Position numbers and translations under genes: made by a program. Below are positions 28,065 to 37,880 of a DNA stretch of 64,000 nt, piece by piece (position 1 is the stretch's first letter; the number at the start of each line of letters is the position of its first letter). This DNA is from Hymenobacter radiodurans (GTDB lineage Bacteria; Bacteroidota; Bacteroidia; Cytophagales; Hymenobacteraceae): positions 868,001-932,000 of the forward strand of contig NZ_CP037922.1 in the NCBI RefSeq assembly GCF_004355185.1, read 5' to 3'. The notes under the pieces are model-generated. The model worked only from the letters and a program-made list of their open reading frames with translations, had not been told where the DNA came from and ran no database searches.

Positions 28065-28721
28065 ATGCGCCTTTTTACGCTTGGGGCTCGCGCCCTCACG
28101 CTGGTTATGCTGTTCTTATGTACAGCTTGCGGTCCTAACATTTATCTGGCGAACGACTTTCGCTCTTATGCCCCTAAACACAAAACGGTAGCCATTCTAC
28201 CCGCTTCCGTGACAATGCAACTGCGCCCCAACCAAGCACGCAACACGACAGCGGAGCAGCAGCGCGACCTGGAATACAAAAGTGGTATCGACTTTCAGGA
28301 AAAAATCTATGCGTGGTTGTTGCGTCGGAGCCAGCAGCGCGGCTATACAGTTCAATTTCAGGACGTAACACAAACCAACGCCAAACTGCGTGAGCTCCAG
28401 ATTCCGTACGAGGAATTGCGTACGCACTCTGCTCAAGAACTTGCTAAAGTACTCGGCGTTGATGCTGTATTGACTACCAGCGTACGCACCACCAAGCCCA
28501 TGAGCGACGGTGCTGCTTTAGCCGTTGGTGTATTGGTGGGTGCTTGGGGTGCCACCAATCAAGCTAACATTACTGTGAATATTCACGAGTCGGACGCCGG
28601 TAAGCTGCTGTGGAAGTACGACTACGTAGCCGCCGGCTCGGTAGGAAGCTCGACAGAAGGTATGGTGAACATGCTGATGCGCAACGCTTCAAAGAAGTTT
28701 CCTTACACGCCCAAATCCTAA
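28065..28721 (+). CDS. Lipoprotein, possibly GNA1162/DUF799-like
   Basis: 218 aa from ATG 28065 (MRLFTLGARALTLVMLFLCTAC; lipobox Cys ~22). The body has KTVAILPASV, a long helical middle, LAKVLGVDAVLTTSVRTTK, and a glycine-rich ALAVGVLVGAWG before VNIHESDAGKLLWKYDY. This is the layout of outer membrane lipoproteins that report a variable 'build-up' of a complex, with a TolB-N-like fold (ILP...; ADAVL). Family assignment is tentative. Monocistronic. Confidence 0.55.
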   Translation: MRLFTLGARALTLVMLFLCTACGPNIYLANDFRSYAPKHKTVAILPASVTMQLRPNQARNTTAEQQRDLEYKSGIDFQEKIYAWLLRRSQQRGYTVQFQDVTQTNAKLRELQIPYEELRTHSAQELAKVLGVDAVLTTSVRTTKPMSDGAALAVGVLVGAWGATNQANITVNIHESDAGKLLWKYDYVAAGSVGSSTEGMVNMLMRNASKKFPYTPKS

Positions 28722-28875
28722 ACTTCCCTAGGTCTGGCATTCGTGTGATAACGCGAGGGCTGCTTCTGCCAATGGGTGGAAGCAGCCCTTTTTCGTGTGC
28801 GTTACTTTATGGTAACGAGGTAAATCAAAGAGAAAAAGAGTACATTTTACCTCTGCCAACCATTACTAACCTGCT

Positions 28876-29325
28876 ATGCTTGATACTACTACAAAGTCCG
28901 TTCTTGTGAAAGTGGGTGCTGACGCCTTGCTAGCCGATGTGGAGGCTGGTCGTCACACGTTTGTGCTGGATGAGCCCGAAGAAGTGGGTGGCAAAGACCG
29001 CGGCCCTACACCCTACGATATGCTGCTGGCGGCACTGGGAGCTTGTACTGCCATCACGCTGCGCCTCTACGCCGACCAAAAAAAGTGGCCTTTGGAAGCC
29101 ATAGAAGTGCGCTTACGCCATCAACGCGTGCACCGTGCCGACTGCGATAAATGCGAACAGGAAGGCCAGATGCTAGAGGAAGTAGAAAAGGAACTGCGTC
29201 TGGTGGGGCCGCTCACACAGGAGCAGCGCCAACGCTTGGAAGTAATCTCGCAGAAATGTCCCGTACAGAAAACCCTAATGAGTGGCTTGCGCATCAGAAC
29301 CCAACTGGTGCCTGAAAGCAACTGA
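28876..29325 (+). CDS. OsmC family protein
   Basis: 149 aa. The peroxidatic pair is Cys in LGACTAITLRLYAD (~57) and Cys in QKCPVQKTL (~130), the normal spacing of OsmC/Ohr-like thiol peroxidases. GPTPYDMLLAALGAC is the OsmC signature. It carries an extra cysteine pair (ADCDKCEQE) in the middle. It probably reduces organic hydroperoxides. It is followed after 22 nt by the UBP zinc finger gene, suggesting one operon. Confidence 0.93.
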   Translation: MLDTTTKSVLVKVGADALLADVEAGRHTFVLDEPEEVGGKDRGPTPYDMLLAALGACTAITLRLYADQKKWPLEAIEVRLRHQRVHRADCDKCEQEGQMLEEVEKELRLVGPLTQEQRQRLEVISQKCPVQKTLMSGLRIRTQLVPESN

Positions 29326-29347
29326 TTCTTCGTCTAAAACCGCTTTT

Positions 29348-29620
29348 ATGGAAGCTAAATCGCCTTGCACTCACCTCGGTAGCTTAACTCAGATTATCGA
29401 GGATGAAGAGTATGTGTGCCCCGAATGCGTAGCCTTGGGCGACGAGTGGGTACACTTGCGTGTATGTCAGACCTGCGGCCACGTAGGCTGCTGCGACAAC
29501 TCCAAAAACAAGCACGCTACTCGTCACTTCCACGCTACCAATCATCCCGTCATTACCTCCGCCGAGCCCGGTGAGCGGTGGGCCTGGTGCTACATTGATA
29601 GCGCGTTTGCTGAATACTAG
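29348..29620 (+). CDS. UBP-type zinc finger protein
   Basis: 90 aa, a single ZnF-UBP domain. Cys/His ligands: CTHLGS, CPEC, C-x2-CGHVGCCD, KHATRHFH and NHPV, ending WAWCYIDSAF. In eukaryotes this domain binds the free C-terminal glycines of ubiquitin; bacterial single-domain versions exist with unknown ligands. I start it at ATG 29348; upstream in-frame codons overlap the OsmC end. It follows OsmC and ends in a terminator. Confidence 0.88.
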   Translation: MEAKSPCTHLGSLTQIIEDEEYVCPECVALGDEWVHLRVCQTCGHVGCCDNSKNKHATRHFHATNHPVITSAEPGERWAWCYIDSAFAEY

Positions 29621-29669
29621 CCTATTATCTAAGACATATCCTAAAACTGACTTGACCAGTACAGGCAAT

Positions 29670-29705
29670 AAAAAAGCCCCCAGACAACGTTTGGGGGCTT
29701 TTTTG
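29670..29705. terminator. Bidirectional terminator (UBP zinc finger / serS)
   Basis: AAAAAAGCCCCCAGAC - loop - GTTTGGGGGCTTTTTT between the convergent genes ending at 29620 and 29722. Confidence 0.92.
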
Positions 29706-29721
29706 TGCTAATAAGCAAACA

Positions 29722-30999
29722 CTAGTTTGTGATCTTATCGAAGCCGCAGTAGCTGTGCAGCGCCTGGGGCAAATGGATGCCGTCCTCAGCCTGGTTGTTT
29801 TCCAGCAATGCCGCTACAATACGCGGCAATGCCAGCGCCGACCCATTGAGCGTATGCAGTAGCTGAGTTTTACCACCTTCAGCACGGTAGCGCAGCTTGA
29901 GGCGGTTGGCCTGGTACGTTTCAAAGTTACTGGCCGAGCTTACTTCCAGCCATCTGCCTTGGGCCGCACTCCACACTTCCAAGTCGTAGGTGAGGGCAGA
30001 AGTAAAGCTCATATCGCCGCCGCAGAGGCGCAGCACACGGTAGGGCAATTCCAGCTTTTGCAATAAGCCCTCAATATGGGCCCGCATTTCCTCCAAAATA
30101 GTGTAGCTCTGCTCAGGTAAGGCTATTTGGACGATTTCTACCTTGTCGAATTGGTGCAGGCGGTTCAGGCCGCGCACATCGGCACCCCAAGAGCCAGCTT
30201 CGCGCCGAAAGCAGGGCGTGTAGCCCGCATTGCGAATGGGAAGCTTATCGGTGGCAATAATCTCGTCGCGGTAAAGATTGGTAATGGGCACCTCGGCCGT
30301 CGGAATCAGGTAGAGATTATCCTGCGCGTCATGGTACATCTGGCCGTCTTTGTCGGGCAATTGGCCCGTGCCGTAGCCCGAGGCCTCATTTACCAGAATG
30401 GGCGGCTGCACTTCAAAATAGCCGGCCTCCCGCGCTTCATCCAGGAAAAAATTGATAAGCGCACGCTGTAAACGCGCACCTTGCCCTTTATACACTGGAA
30501 AGCCAGCGCCACTAATTTTGTTGCCCAGCTCGAAGTCGATGATGTCGTATTTCTTGATCAAATCCCAGTGGGGGAGGGCCGTGGGGGGCAAATCTGGCTT
30601 TGTGCCGTGCTCTAATACCACTTCATTCTCCTGCGGAGTACGGCCTGCGGGCACGCTACTATGGGGCAGATTAGGCAGCTTGAGCAGTAGCTGCTGTAAA
30701 GCAATTTCTACCTGTCCTAGCTCGTCAGCGTGGGTTTTGATATCGGCTTTAAGGCTCGCAGTACGGGCTTTCAGGTCTTCGGCTCCGGCTTTGTCGCCGC
30801 TCTTCATCAAGCCACCGATTTGGCGCGCCAATTCATTCGCTTCAGCCTGGGCTGAGTCGTGGGTGGTTTGCAGCTGACGGCGGCGCTGATCGAGGTTGAG
30901 AATAGCCGTCACGTCGGCCTCAGCAGTGGGGTAGTACTTTTTGGCTAAGCCAGCCAGCACGAGGTCAGTGTGTTCTTTTAAAACGGAAACTTGCAGCAT
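29722..30999 (-). CDS. serS: Serine--tRNA ligase
   Basis: 425 aa, full length. The N-terminal long antiparallel coiled coil (~residues 30-105) binds tRNA-Ser. The class II core shows motif 2 (FRREAGSWGADVRGLNRLHQF) and motif 3 (NGSALALPRIVAALLEN), plus GTGQLP and TAEVP. It charges serine to tRNA-Ser in the cytosol. Divergent from rho across a 420-bp gap. A GGGGGGCAAATC motif (30583-30594) encodes D-L-P-P-T in the linker between coiled coil and catalytic core. Confidence 0.97.
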   Translation of the reverse strand: MLQVSVLKEHTDLVLAGLAKKYYPTAEADVTAILNLDQRRRQLQTTHDSAQAEANELARQIGGLMKSGDKAGAEDLKARTASLKADIKTHADELGQVEIALQQLLLKLPNLPHSSVPAGRTPQENEVVLEHGTKPDLPPTALPHWDLIKKYDIIDFELGNKISGAGFPVYKGQGARLQRALINFFLDEAREAGYFEVQPPILVNEASGYGTGQLPDKDGQMYHDAQDNLYLIPTAEVPITNLYRDEIIATDKLPIRNAGYTPCFRREAGSWGADVRGLNRLHQFDKVEIVQIALPEQSYTILEEMRAHIEGLLQKLELPYRVLRLCGGDMSFTSALTYDLEVWSAAQGRWLEVSSASNFETYQANRLKLRYRAEGGKTQLLHTLNGSALALPRIVAALLENNQAEDGIHLPQALHSYCGFDKITN

Positions 31000-31419
31000 A
31001 GGGCAAAAGTAGGGAAGTAGCGGAAGCTTTTTGTACTCGGTGCAGTCGTAAATATCAGGCTACCCTAAATGCCCTACACAAGTAAATAAGCCGGGGCGAA
31101 CCATTCAAGCAACGCGAATGTCCTTACTATTGTGGCGAATAGCCCGAAAAAAAGCGTATCTGATTTGGCGGTTTACCCGTATTAGTCTAACATTGCGGCA
31201 ACAAGCCGGCGGCTGATGCCGGGTCCGCAGTAATTTTTGCTCGCGTACGGCCCGCTTTTATTTCCAGCGCCTCCCGAGTACCCCATTTTCCCTACGTATT
31301 CTGTGCTTCGCGCCGCGCTGCGGTTGCCCTTTATGCCCCGGTTGGCCTGTGCTGCTCCCTATCCTGTCCTGTCTGGTATCTCCACCCCCCTTCTGCCCGT
31401 TTTCCTACTAGTTTAGTTT
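31000..31419. other. Gene-free divergent region, serS / rho
   Basis: 420 bp holding the promoters of both genes. A TACTTTTG (-7-like) on the minus strand at 31004-31011 abuts the serS start. On the plus side a long rho leader is likely, since rho is autoregulated in many bacteria, but no clear structure is seen. C6 at 31385-31390 is the one C6 run found without a preceding G. Confidence 0.5.
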
Positions 31420-33679
31420 ATGTACAATATTGAAGAATTGAAGGACCGTTTGCTTTCCGAGCTAAAAGAAATAGCGGAAGAGCTGAAGGTTGGTAACTTC
31501 AAAAAGCTCAGCAAGCAGGATCTGATTTATAAGATTCTCGATCAGCAGGCCATTATTCCCGCCGATCAGCTTCCCCAGAAAATAAAACCCGCCAGCGCCA
31601 AGAATGGAGCTGAGCTGCCCTTTTCGGATGTAGCTGAAGCCAATGCCGTACCGGCAGCCGCGCCCACGGCTCCTGCTGCGCGCCCGGCCCAGCCCGCGCC
31701 CGTGCTCCCCGAACTGCTGCTCCTGCTCCCGTTGTGGCCGTTGATGCTGCTTTGGCAATAGTACCTGAGTTAGCGTTGGCTGAAGCACCGGCTATCGCAG
31801 CCGCAGCCACTCCCGCCGAGGCTACTGTAGCTGTCGATGCTGAGCTAGCGCCGGACGCTGGAGCCGCCCGCCCAGTAAAGTTGTACCAGCGGCCTGAGCG
31901 CCGTGTGCGCAATGGTGTGGAGCGCAACCGCACCGAAGAGATAGCACCTACTACGACTTCGAATGGCATTGCTAATGGCATAGATACATCAGGTGGTGAT
32001 GTACCGGCTTCGCTAACACCGGAAGGTGCAGTTGAAGCGGCTGCCGCAGCCCACTCCGAAACGGCTCCTGCACCTGTTTCCTTTGTGCCTAATGCACCAC
32101 GCGAGCCGCGCACCGATCATCCTACTGCCCCCGCGAACGGGAATACCGCGATGGCCGTGAGCCCCGCGAACCTAGGGAGCAGCGTGAGCCGCGTACGGAT
32201 GGCCCTCGCGAGCGGGAATACCGTAACGATGCACCGCGTGAGCCCCGTGATTTCCGGGAGCCCCGCGAACCGCGCGACAATAACCGTGAGAATCGGGAGC
32301 CACGCCCCTTGCGCGATGCGCCCCGCGATAACCGCGAACCACGTGAACTGCGCGAGCCTCGTGAAAACCGGGAGCCTCGGGAGTTGCGCGAGCCCCGCGA
32401 ACCAAGAGAGAACCGGGAGCCGCGTGAGAATCGGGAGCCACGGGAAGGCCGTGACCAGCAGCGTCGTGATGACCGCTTCGCGGCCCGCGACCAGCAGCGC
32501 GCCCCTCGCCCCGCTGATGGCCAGCAGCCAGCCGGCCAGCCCCAGCGTCCGCGCAACGACTTTGATATTGTAGTAGATGGTGAAGGCACCTTGGAGCTAA
32601 TGCCCGATGGTGGCTACGGCTTCCTACGTTCGCCCTTCTACAATTACCTCGCCTCGCCCGACGATATATATGTGGCACCGCAGCAGGTAAAACAGTTTGG
32701 CTTAAAAGCCGGTGACACGGTAAAATGTACGATTCGTCCGCCCCGCGAAGGCGAAAAATACTTTGCGCTGGTTGGAGTGGAAAGCATCAACGGCCGCACG
32801 GTAGAAGAAGCTCGCGATCGGATTCCGTTCAACAACCTCACGCCGCTCTTTGCTGAGGAGCGCTTGAAGCTGACGACCAAGTCGAGCTTGCTTAGCACTC
32901 GTATTCTGGACTTGTTCGCGCCGATCGGTAAAGGACAGCGCGGTCTGATCGTAGCCCAGCCTAAGACTGGTAAGACGGTTCTGTTGCAGGAAATTGCCAA
33001 CGCTATTTCCGAGAATCATCCTGAAGTCTACCTCATCATTCTGCTTATCGATGAGCGGCCGGAAGAGGTGACGGATATGGCTCGCTCGGTGAAAGCCGAA
33101 GTGCTTAGCTCCACCTTCGACGAAACGGCCGACCGTCACGTGAAGATTGCCAGCATTGCCCTGGACAAAGCTAAGCGCCTTGTAGAGTGTGGTCACGATG
33201 TCGTGATTCTGCTCGACTCTATTACTCGTTTGGCCCGTGCGTATAACACGGTGCAGCCAGCTTCGGGCAAAATCCTGTCGGGTGGTGTCGATGCCAATGC
33301 TTTGCACAAGCCCAAGCGCTTCTTCGGCGCAGCCCGCAACGTGGAGAATGGTGGCTCGCTAACCATTATTGCTACGGCCTTGATTGAAACTGGCTCCAAA
33401 ATGGACGAGGTTATCTTTGAGGAATTCAAAGGCACCGGCAACATGGAATTGCAGCTGGACCGCAAACTGGCCAACAAGCGCATCTTCCCAGCCATCGACG
33501 TGCCAGCTTCCGGCACTCGCCGCGAAGATTTGCTCATGGGCAAAGAAGAACTGAGCCGCATCTGGGTGCTCCGTAAGTTCATGTCTGACATGACCGCTGT
33601 AGAGGCCATGGAGTTCCTGAAAGACCGCATCAAAGACACCAAGAACAACAACGAGTTCTTGATGTCGATGAACGGCTAG
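31420..33679 (+). CDS. rho: Transcription termination factor Rho, two frameshifts
   Basis: About 753 aa after correction. N-terminal Rho_N ([35 protein letters not shown]), then an Ala/Pro-rich part, then a ~100-residue REPRE/REPRD-type charged insertion typical of Bacteroidota Rho, then the cold-shock-like RNA-binding domain ([16 protein letters not shown]) and the RecA-like ATPase (Walker [14 protein letters not shown], Walker [18 protein letters not shown]-loop and R-loop). Breaks: around 31690-31718, and the C5 at 32128-32132, where six C restore [13 protein letters not shown]. Both are one-base deletions. An essential gene broken twice argues for consensus error. Confidence 0.93.
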
Positions 33680-33694
33680 AGTGTTTCTTAAAGT

Positions 33695-33732
33695 AAAAAA
33701 AGCCCCCAGCTATAGTATGGGGGGCTTTTTTG
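33695..33732. terminator. rho terminator
   Basis: AAAAAAAGCCCCCAGC - loop - GGGGGGCTTTTTTG, 20 nt after the rho stop. Confidence 0.9.
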
Positions 33733-33836
33733 TGCTTACTGAATGTAGTGTGTTTATAAACCTGTTGGCCGTACTGCAGGTTGACACTCAACAATACCTA
33801 CTTGCATCACGCCTGCACAAGGCAGTACTTTGAAGC

Positions 33837-34502
33837 ATGGAAAACACGCCCGACCTCCCCGAACTGCTCTACATCTTTGATCCGCTGTGTGGATGGTGCT
33901 ACGGCATGACACCCGTAATACAGCGCGTGCGCACCGACATGGCGGGCAAAATACAGGTGTCAGTACTCAGCGGTGGTATGGTGACCGGTGACCGAGTGGC
34001 CCCTTTGCGCGCTAAGTGGAACTACATCAAAAATGCGCTGCAGGATGTGGAGCGGGCAGCGGGAGTGCGTTTTGGTGAGGCATATCTGCAGTTGGGAGAG
34101 GAAGGCAGCGTTATTCAGAATTCTGAGCCGCCATGCCGCGCTCTCACTGTTTTTCGGCAGCTAAATACCGACCCCAGCCGTGTCATCGATTTTGCCCACG
34201 ATATCCAGCGGGCGCATTATTTCAAGGGCCAGGATTTGAATGATCCGGCTATCTATACTGACCTGATAGCGCCCTATGACATTGAGGTAGCTGAGTTTGA
34301 GCGTCGCTTGGCGCTGCCCGAAACGGCTCATGCTACGCGGCAGGAATTTACGGCGGTAGAACGTATTGGAGTCCAAGGGTTTCCGACAACAATCTTGCGT
34401 GTAGGTCAGCAGGGTTATGTGCTGGCGCGGGGTTTTCAGCCGTATGAAGCGTTTAGCAAAGCCGTACGGCAAGCGTTGCAGCAAGCCACGGAAGAACAGT
34501 AA
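33837..34502 (+). CDS. DsbA family protein (FrnE/HCCA-like)
   Basis: 221 aa, cytosolic (no signal peptide). Thioredoxin fold with the CxxC motif CGWC in FDPLCGWCYGM (~residues 18-21), and the cis-Pro in GVQGFPTTIL near residue 183, with an inserted helical domain between. It resembles the DsbA/FrnE group that acts on disulfides under oxidative stress. Convergent with the lipoprotein at 34517, only 14 nt away, with no terminator visible. Confidence 0.88.
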   Translation: MENTPDLPELLYIFDPLCGWCYGMTPVIQRVRTDMAGKIQVSVLSGGMVTGDRVAPLRAKWNYIKNALQDVERAAGVRFGEAYLQLGEEGSVIQNSEPPCRALTVFRQLNTDPSRVIDFAHDIQRAHYFKGQDLNDPAIYTDLIAPYDIEVAEFERRLALPETAHATRQEFTAVERIGVQGFPTTILRVGQQGYVLARGFQPYEAFSKAVRQALQQATEEQ

Positions 34503-34516
34503 AATCCTGGAGGAAC

Positions 34517-35137
34517 TCAGCCACCGAAGCCACCGATTCGCACTACCTGCTGTTTCAGCGGCGACCAAGCTATGCGGCGGCCATCTTCTTTGCCAACCAA
34601 ATACTGAAAACCGATAGAATCGGGGCGGCGGCGTAGGTCGTCCCAAGTCGTGCGGTCGATAGTGCCCGCTTGGTAAGTGTCTTTGGTCGTAACGGCTGGC
34701 GTGCGGAAGTTTTTATCGGCAAAAAACTCGTCCATGCGGCGCCGTACAAAAGCTTCGCGCTCGGCCTGCGTAGCGGTGTTGTTTTTCATTTCATACACCA
34801 TAGAGGCCTCCAGATCGTCAGCAGATACTACTTCGCGAAAAATTGTTTCGCCACTGGAGTTGGTAATGGTGAAAGTGGCTTCGCCCGCCAGCAGAGAAGG
34901 ACCGCGCAGTACGAGGCGAAAGGTATCATCGGTAGAAGGCGAAGAAAAGCGGTGCCGCCGCTGTACCGTTTTCAATGTATCCGATTGGGCATTGACGGCT
35001 GGCGCGCGAGTTGTATCCATTGGCTCGGCCGGGGCAGTAGCACTCGCCGTATCCGATGACTCTATACGCGTTGGATCGGGTCTGGAACAAGCTCCGAAGA
35101 CCGACAGCAGTAAAGCGGAGAAGAGAACGTGACGCAT
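34517..35137 (-). CDS. Lipoprotein of unknown function
   Basis: 206 aa from ATG 35137 (MRHVLFSALLLSVFGAC, lipobox Cys ~17). A low-complexity Ser/Thr/Ala linker (~20-60) leads to a globular domain with RLVLRGPSLLAGEATFTITN, EAFVRRRMDEFFADKNF and FQYLVGKEDGRRIAWSPLK. No family is recognised. Monocistronic. Confidence 0.65.
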   Translation of the reverse strand: MRHVLFSALLLSVFGACSRPDPTRIESSDTASATAPAEPMDTTRAPAVNAQSDTLKTVQRRHRFSSPSTDDTFRLVLRGPSLLAGEATFTITNSSGETIFREVVSADDLEASMVYEMKNNTATQAEREAFVRRRMDEFFADKNFRTPAVTTKDTYQAGTIDRTTWDDLRRRPDSIGFQYLVGKEDGRRIAWSPLKQQVVRIGGFGG

Positions 35138-35189
35138 ATGGGAAGGCAATTTGGAGGCTCTTCCCATACGTAGCCAGTTGCAATACTGT

Positions 35190-35206
35190 TCCGGGGGGCT
35201 TTTTTA
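35190..35206 (+). repeat. Orphan GGGGGGCTTTTTT motif
   Basis: TCCGGGGGGCTTTTTTAAG lies between two minus-strand genes (start at 35137, stop at 35228). Its T-run is on the plus strand, so it cannot be the terminator of the minus-strand UbiA gene. Confidence 0.6.
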
Positions 35207-35227
35207 AGCAGATTTCTGCGGCTTTGC

Positions 35228-36114
35228 CTACTGCGTTACCCAATGCCTCAGCACCAGCATCAACACGAAAGCCGCACTCAAACACAGCGACGAAACCTGG
35301 TTCATACGCATCGTGCGCTCAAAGCTGGCCGCCGACACATCTGACCACGCCAGAAAAGCCCAACGGCTAAACAAAGCCACTACTGGACCGGTAGCTATCA
35401 GGAAGATAAGTAGGTTGCGAAGCTCGTCGCGCTGCCAATACGTGAAGCCCAGCAATGCGGCGCCGAACAGCAAGCCCACCGCCGCAAACACAAACGTGCC
35501 CCGAATGCCCAGCACGAGGCTCAGGGTTTGGTCGCCGCGCTGCCGGTCTTCTTGGTGCTGATATACCTGCGTGAGTGGATAGGAACCGCACAAAAACAGC
35601 GTGCTCACCAAGGCCAGTAGCAAGTTATCGGTAGCCAAAATCTCTTCAAAATTGCCCCCCACGCCCACTTGGGTCATCAGAAAGGTGAAGGCACCCTGGA
35701 AGACTACCACCACCAGGGTACTCACAAATGGATACTTCTTCAGCCGAATACCCTCGTAGCTGTAAGCTTTAGAAATGAGCAGGTAAATAGCCACCAACCC
35801 CGCAAACAACGGACTAAGTAGCCACGCGCCTACTACGGCCAGCACATCAAAGAGCCACACCAAATGAAGCAATTCCTCCGACACTTTGGGGGCTTTTTGA
35901 GGCCGCCGATGCTGCCTTCGTCGCGGTCGTAATAGGAGTTGTAGCCGTTAGAAGCGGGGTAAGCCAGCACGTGCAGCACCACAAACACGCCCACCGCGCG
36001 CCACGGACTACACGGCTGCCGCAAGGCGCTCAGCCCAAACCAGAATACCGGCATCAGGTACACGGAGAAGGGGATGCGCAGCAGCGGCACAGCACGGCGG
36101 TAAGCGAGAAGCAT
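35228..36114 (-). CDS. UbiA family prenyltransferase, one frameshift
   Basis: About 295 aa after correction, from ATG 36114 (MLLAYRRAVPLLRIPFSVYL). Eight or so membrane helices. The first Asp-rich motif is NGYNSYYDRDEGSIGG (~residues 72-87), which binds Mg-prenyl diphosphate. The frame derails after GGLKKPPK; six C instead of five at 35888-35892 gives KKPPKVSEELLHLVW and continues to the stop at 35228. The family attaches polyprenyl chains to aromatic rings. It follows a methyltransferase by 89 nt, so a lipid or quinone modification unit is plausible. Confidence 0.85.
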
Positions 36115-36202
36115 GAGAAAGTCTGGGTAGCAATTACCTGATAAGGTAGAAAGGTAAGTGAAGTTGCACTCCACTCGACAGGATGAAATTTGTTTTCTGG
36201 GT

Positions 36203-36996
36203 TTACGCCTTTTTCGGCCAGCCAACCAAATACGTTACCTGTGAGCCAGACCAATGTTTCACCTTGCCAGTCTGCCACTCGAATTTGCCCCCGAGTCAGC
36301 GCGATGAGCCAACGCTAACAGTTGATCGGTTGGGTACATGCGCAGGATAGATACGGTCCCATCCCAGATGGTGCATAGTGGGATCAGGGGAATGATGAAA
36401 GTAAAAAACAGACGGCTCAGCCGAAATGGTGGCATAAATGGGGTAGCCAGCACCTGCATAATGGGCAAAATCGTCCAAGCCAGTAGGATTTCGTGCCAGT
36501 GCTTGCCGGCGCCTTCAAACACGCCTATGCCCGCACTCTGCCGCACCGCGTCGGCCAGGATAGCCTCGGCCGCTGCGGGCGTAAAGTGATGAAAGGCAGA
36601 GAACATGGTCCGAAAGCCGGTAAGGTGAGCCGGTACTGCTGTGGCATCCACGGGCGCTGTTTCATAGCCAATTTGCCCCCCAGAGCTTTCCTGAATGCCC
36701 TGCCAAGCGCTGGGCTGCGGATATAAATCGGTGAGGGTAACGCGCAGGTCGGCTAAGCCTGGCAGCTGGCGCAGGGCCCGCGCCACACCATCGGTGCCGC
36801 CGCCTGCGCCCGCCCCGAGTTCGAGTAAATGAAGTTGCTGAGCTTGTAGGAGTGCCTCCTGTAGCACCGGCACCAGCGGCTGATAAATGCCTAAACGGCT
36901 GGTCATAAAGCGCAAATAGTCCATCATGCCCGCCCGAATGATACTTGGGAACCAAGGCTGGTCTTCAAACTCGAATAAGTGTAGACGGAGCTTCAA
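36203..36996 (-). CDS. Class I SAM-dependent methyltransferase, one frameshift
   Basis: About 264 aa after correction. Motif I is LHLLELGAGAGGGTDGVA (~residues 56-73), followed by TLTDLYPQP (acidic residue) and FSAFHHF. Two hydrophobic stretches (~155-210) suggest membrane association. As read, it ends ADSGANSSGRLAR at 36259; restoring six C at 36288-36292 gives SGGKFEWQTGKVKHWSG, then VTYLVGWPKKA and a stop at 36203. That V-T-Y-L-V-G-W-P tail is the normal ending of this family. Upstream of the UbiA gene, likely one operon. Confidence 0.85.
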
Positions 36997-37200
36997 GTAA
37001 GGAATGGGTTAGGGTAGTTTAGTAGTGAGCGGCTGCAGTACGTTGAGATGCTGTAACGGATTTGCTGAACCTAAGGGAGTTGTTTTGGCCTCATTCCAAT
37101 GTAATTTGCGGTGTCGCGTCTCTACAGGTTCCGAAATTATATTGGTCACAAAGTAGAATCATCCGCTTCCTTAGTTGCGAATCAGGGTAATCTTTGCAAG

Positions 37201-37216
37201 CTTTGCAAAACAAAGT
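37201..37216 (+). promoter_or_regulatory. Inverted repeat CTTTG-N5-CAAAG(T), site 1 (candidate operator)
   Basis: CTTTGCAAAACAAAGT, 13 nt before the start of the membrane protein gene at 37229. It matches site 2 (38196-38211) at 14 of 16 positions. Candidate binding site for the winged-helix regulator encoded between them. Confidence 0.55.
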
Positions 37217-37228
37217 ACTTTTGTCGAT

Positions 37229-37880
37229 ATGAATTCAGCCGTCGATCCGCTCGCCCAGCTTACTGAGATTCGCGCCATCATGGAGCGCTCGTCGCGTTTT
37301 TTGTCGCTGAGCGGCCTGTCGGGAATTGCGGCGGGCGTGGTGGCGCTGGCGGGCGTGGGTGTCGGCTACTGGTATCTGGGCCAGGAATACGGCAGTACCC
37401 AGGAATTTGTGCGCGTGATGCAGGCCTCGGAGCCGGAGCGGCTGCGGGCACTGCCGTTTCTGCTGGGGTTAGCGGGGGCATTATTTTGTTGGCGCTGCTG
37501 GTGGCTTTCTATTTTACTCGCCGCCGCGCCCAACAAGCCAACGCGCAACTGTGGAGCGCTATTGGGCGGCGACTAGCGCTGAGCTTGGCCATTCCGCTGG
37601 TGGCCGGGGGCTTTTTTGCCTGGCTATTTACCTGCAAGGAGCAGCCGGACTGGTAGTGCCGGGTATGTTGCTGTTTTATGGCCTAGCTTTGCTGAATGCC
37701 AGTAAGTACACCTTGGAGGAAATCCGGTGGCTGGGCCTCACCGAAATTGCGCTGGGGCTGGTAGCAGTATTATTTCCCGGCTACGGGCTGATTTTTTTCG
37801 CACTGGGCTTTGGCCTGAGCCACATCATTTACGGCCTGATCATGTACAACCGTTACGAACGGACCGCCCGCGCCCTGTGA
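37229..37880 (+). CDS. Membrane protein of unknown function, two frameshifts
   Basis: About 217 aa after correction, from ATG 37229 (MNSAVDPLAQLTEIRAIMER). Four hydrophobic segments: GIAAGVVALAGVGVGYWYL, ILLALLVAFYF, LAIPLVAGG and the C-terminal GLVAVLFPGYGLIFFALGFGLSH. The frame is interrupted at G5 37474-37478 and G5 37606-37610; six G at each restores GLAGGIILLALLVAFYFTRRR and LVAGGLFCLAIYLQG. The stop TGA overlaps the GTG start of the regulator by 4 nt. In Bacteroidota this protein is paired with an HTH_34-type regulator; its job is unknown. Confidence 0.75.

Noticed and set aside
31734..32573. A separate 279-aa protein after rho's N-terminus
   Set aside because: Its first part is the Rho Ala/Pro-rich linker and its end is a shifted reading of the REPRE array; it is rho between two frame breaks.
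36054..36278. A 74-aa protein overlapping the methyltransferase end
   Set aside because: The native ending of the methyltransferase is found in a different frame after one C is restored at 36288-36292.
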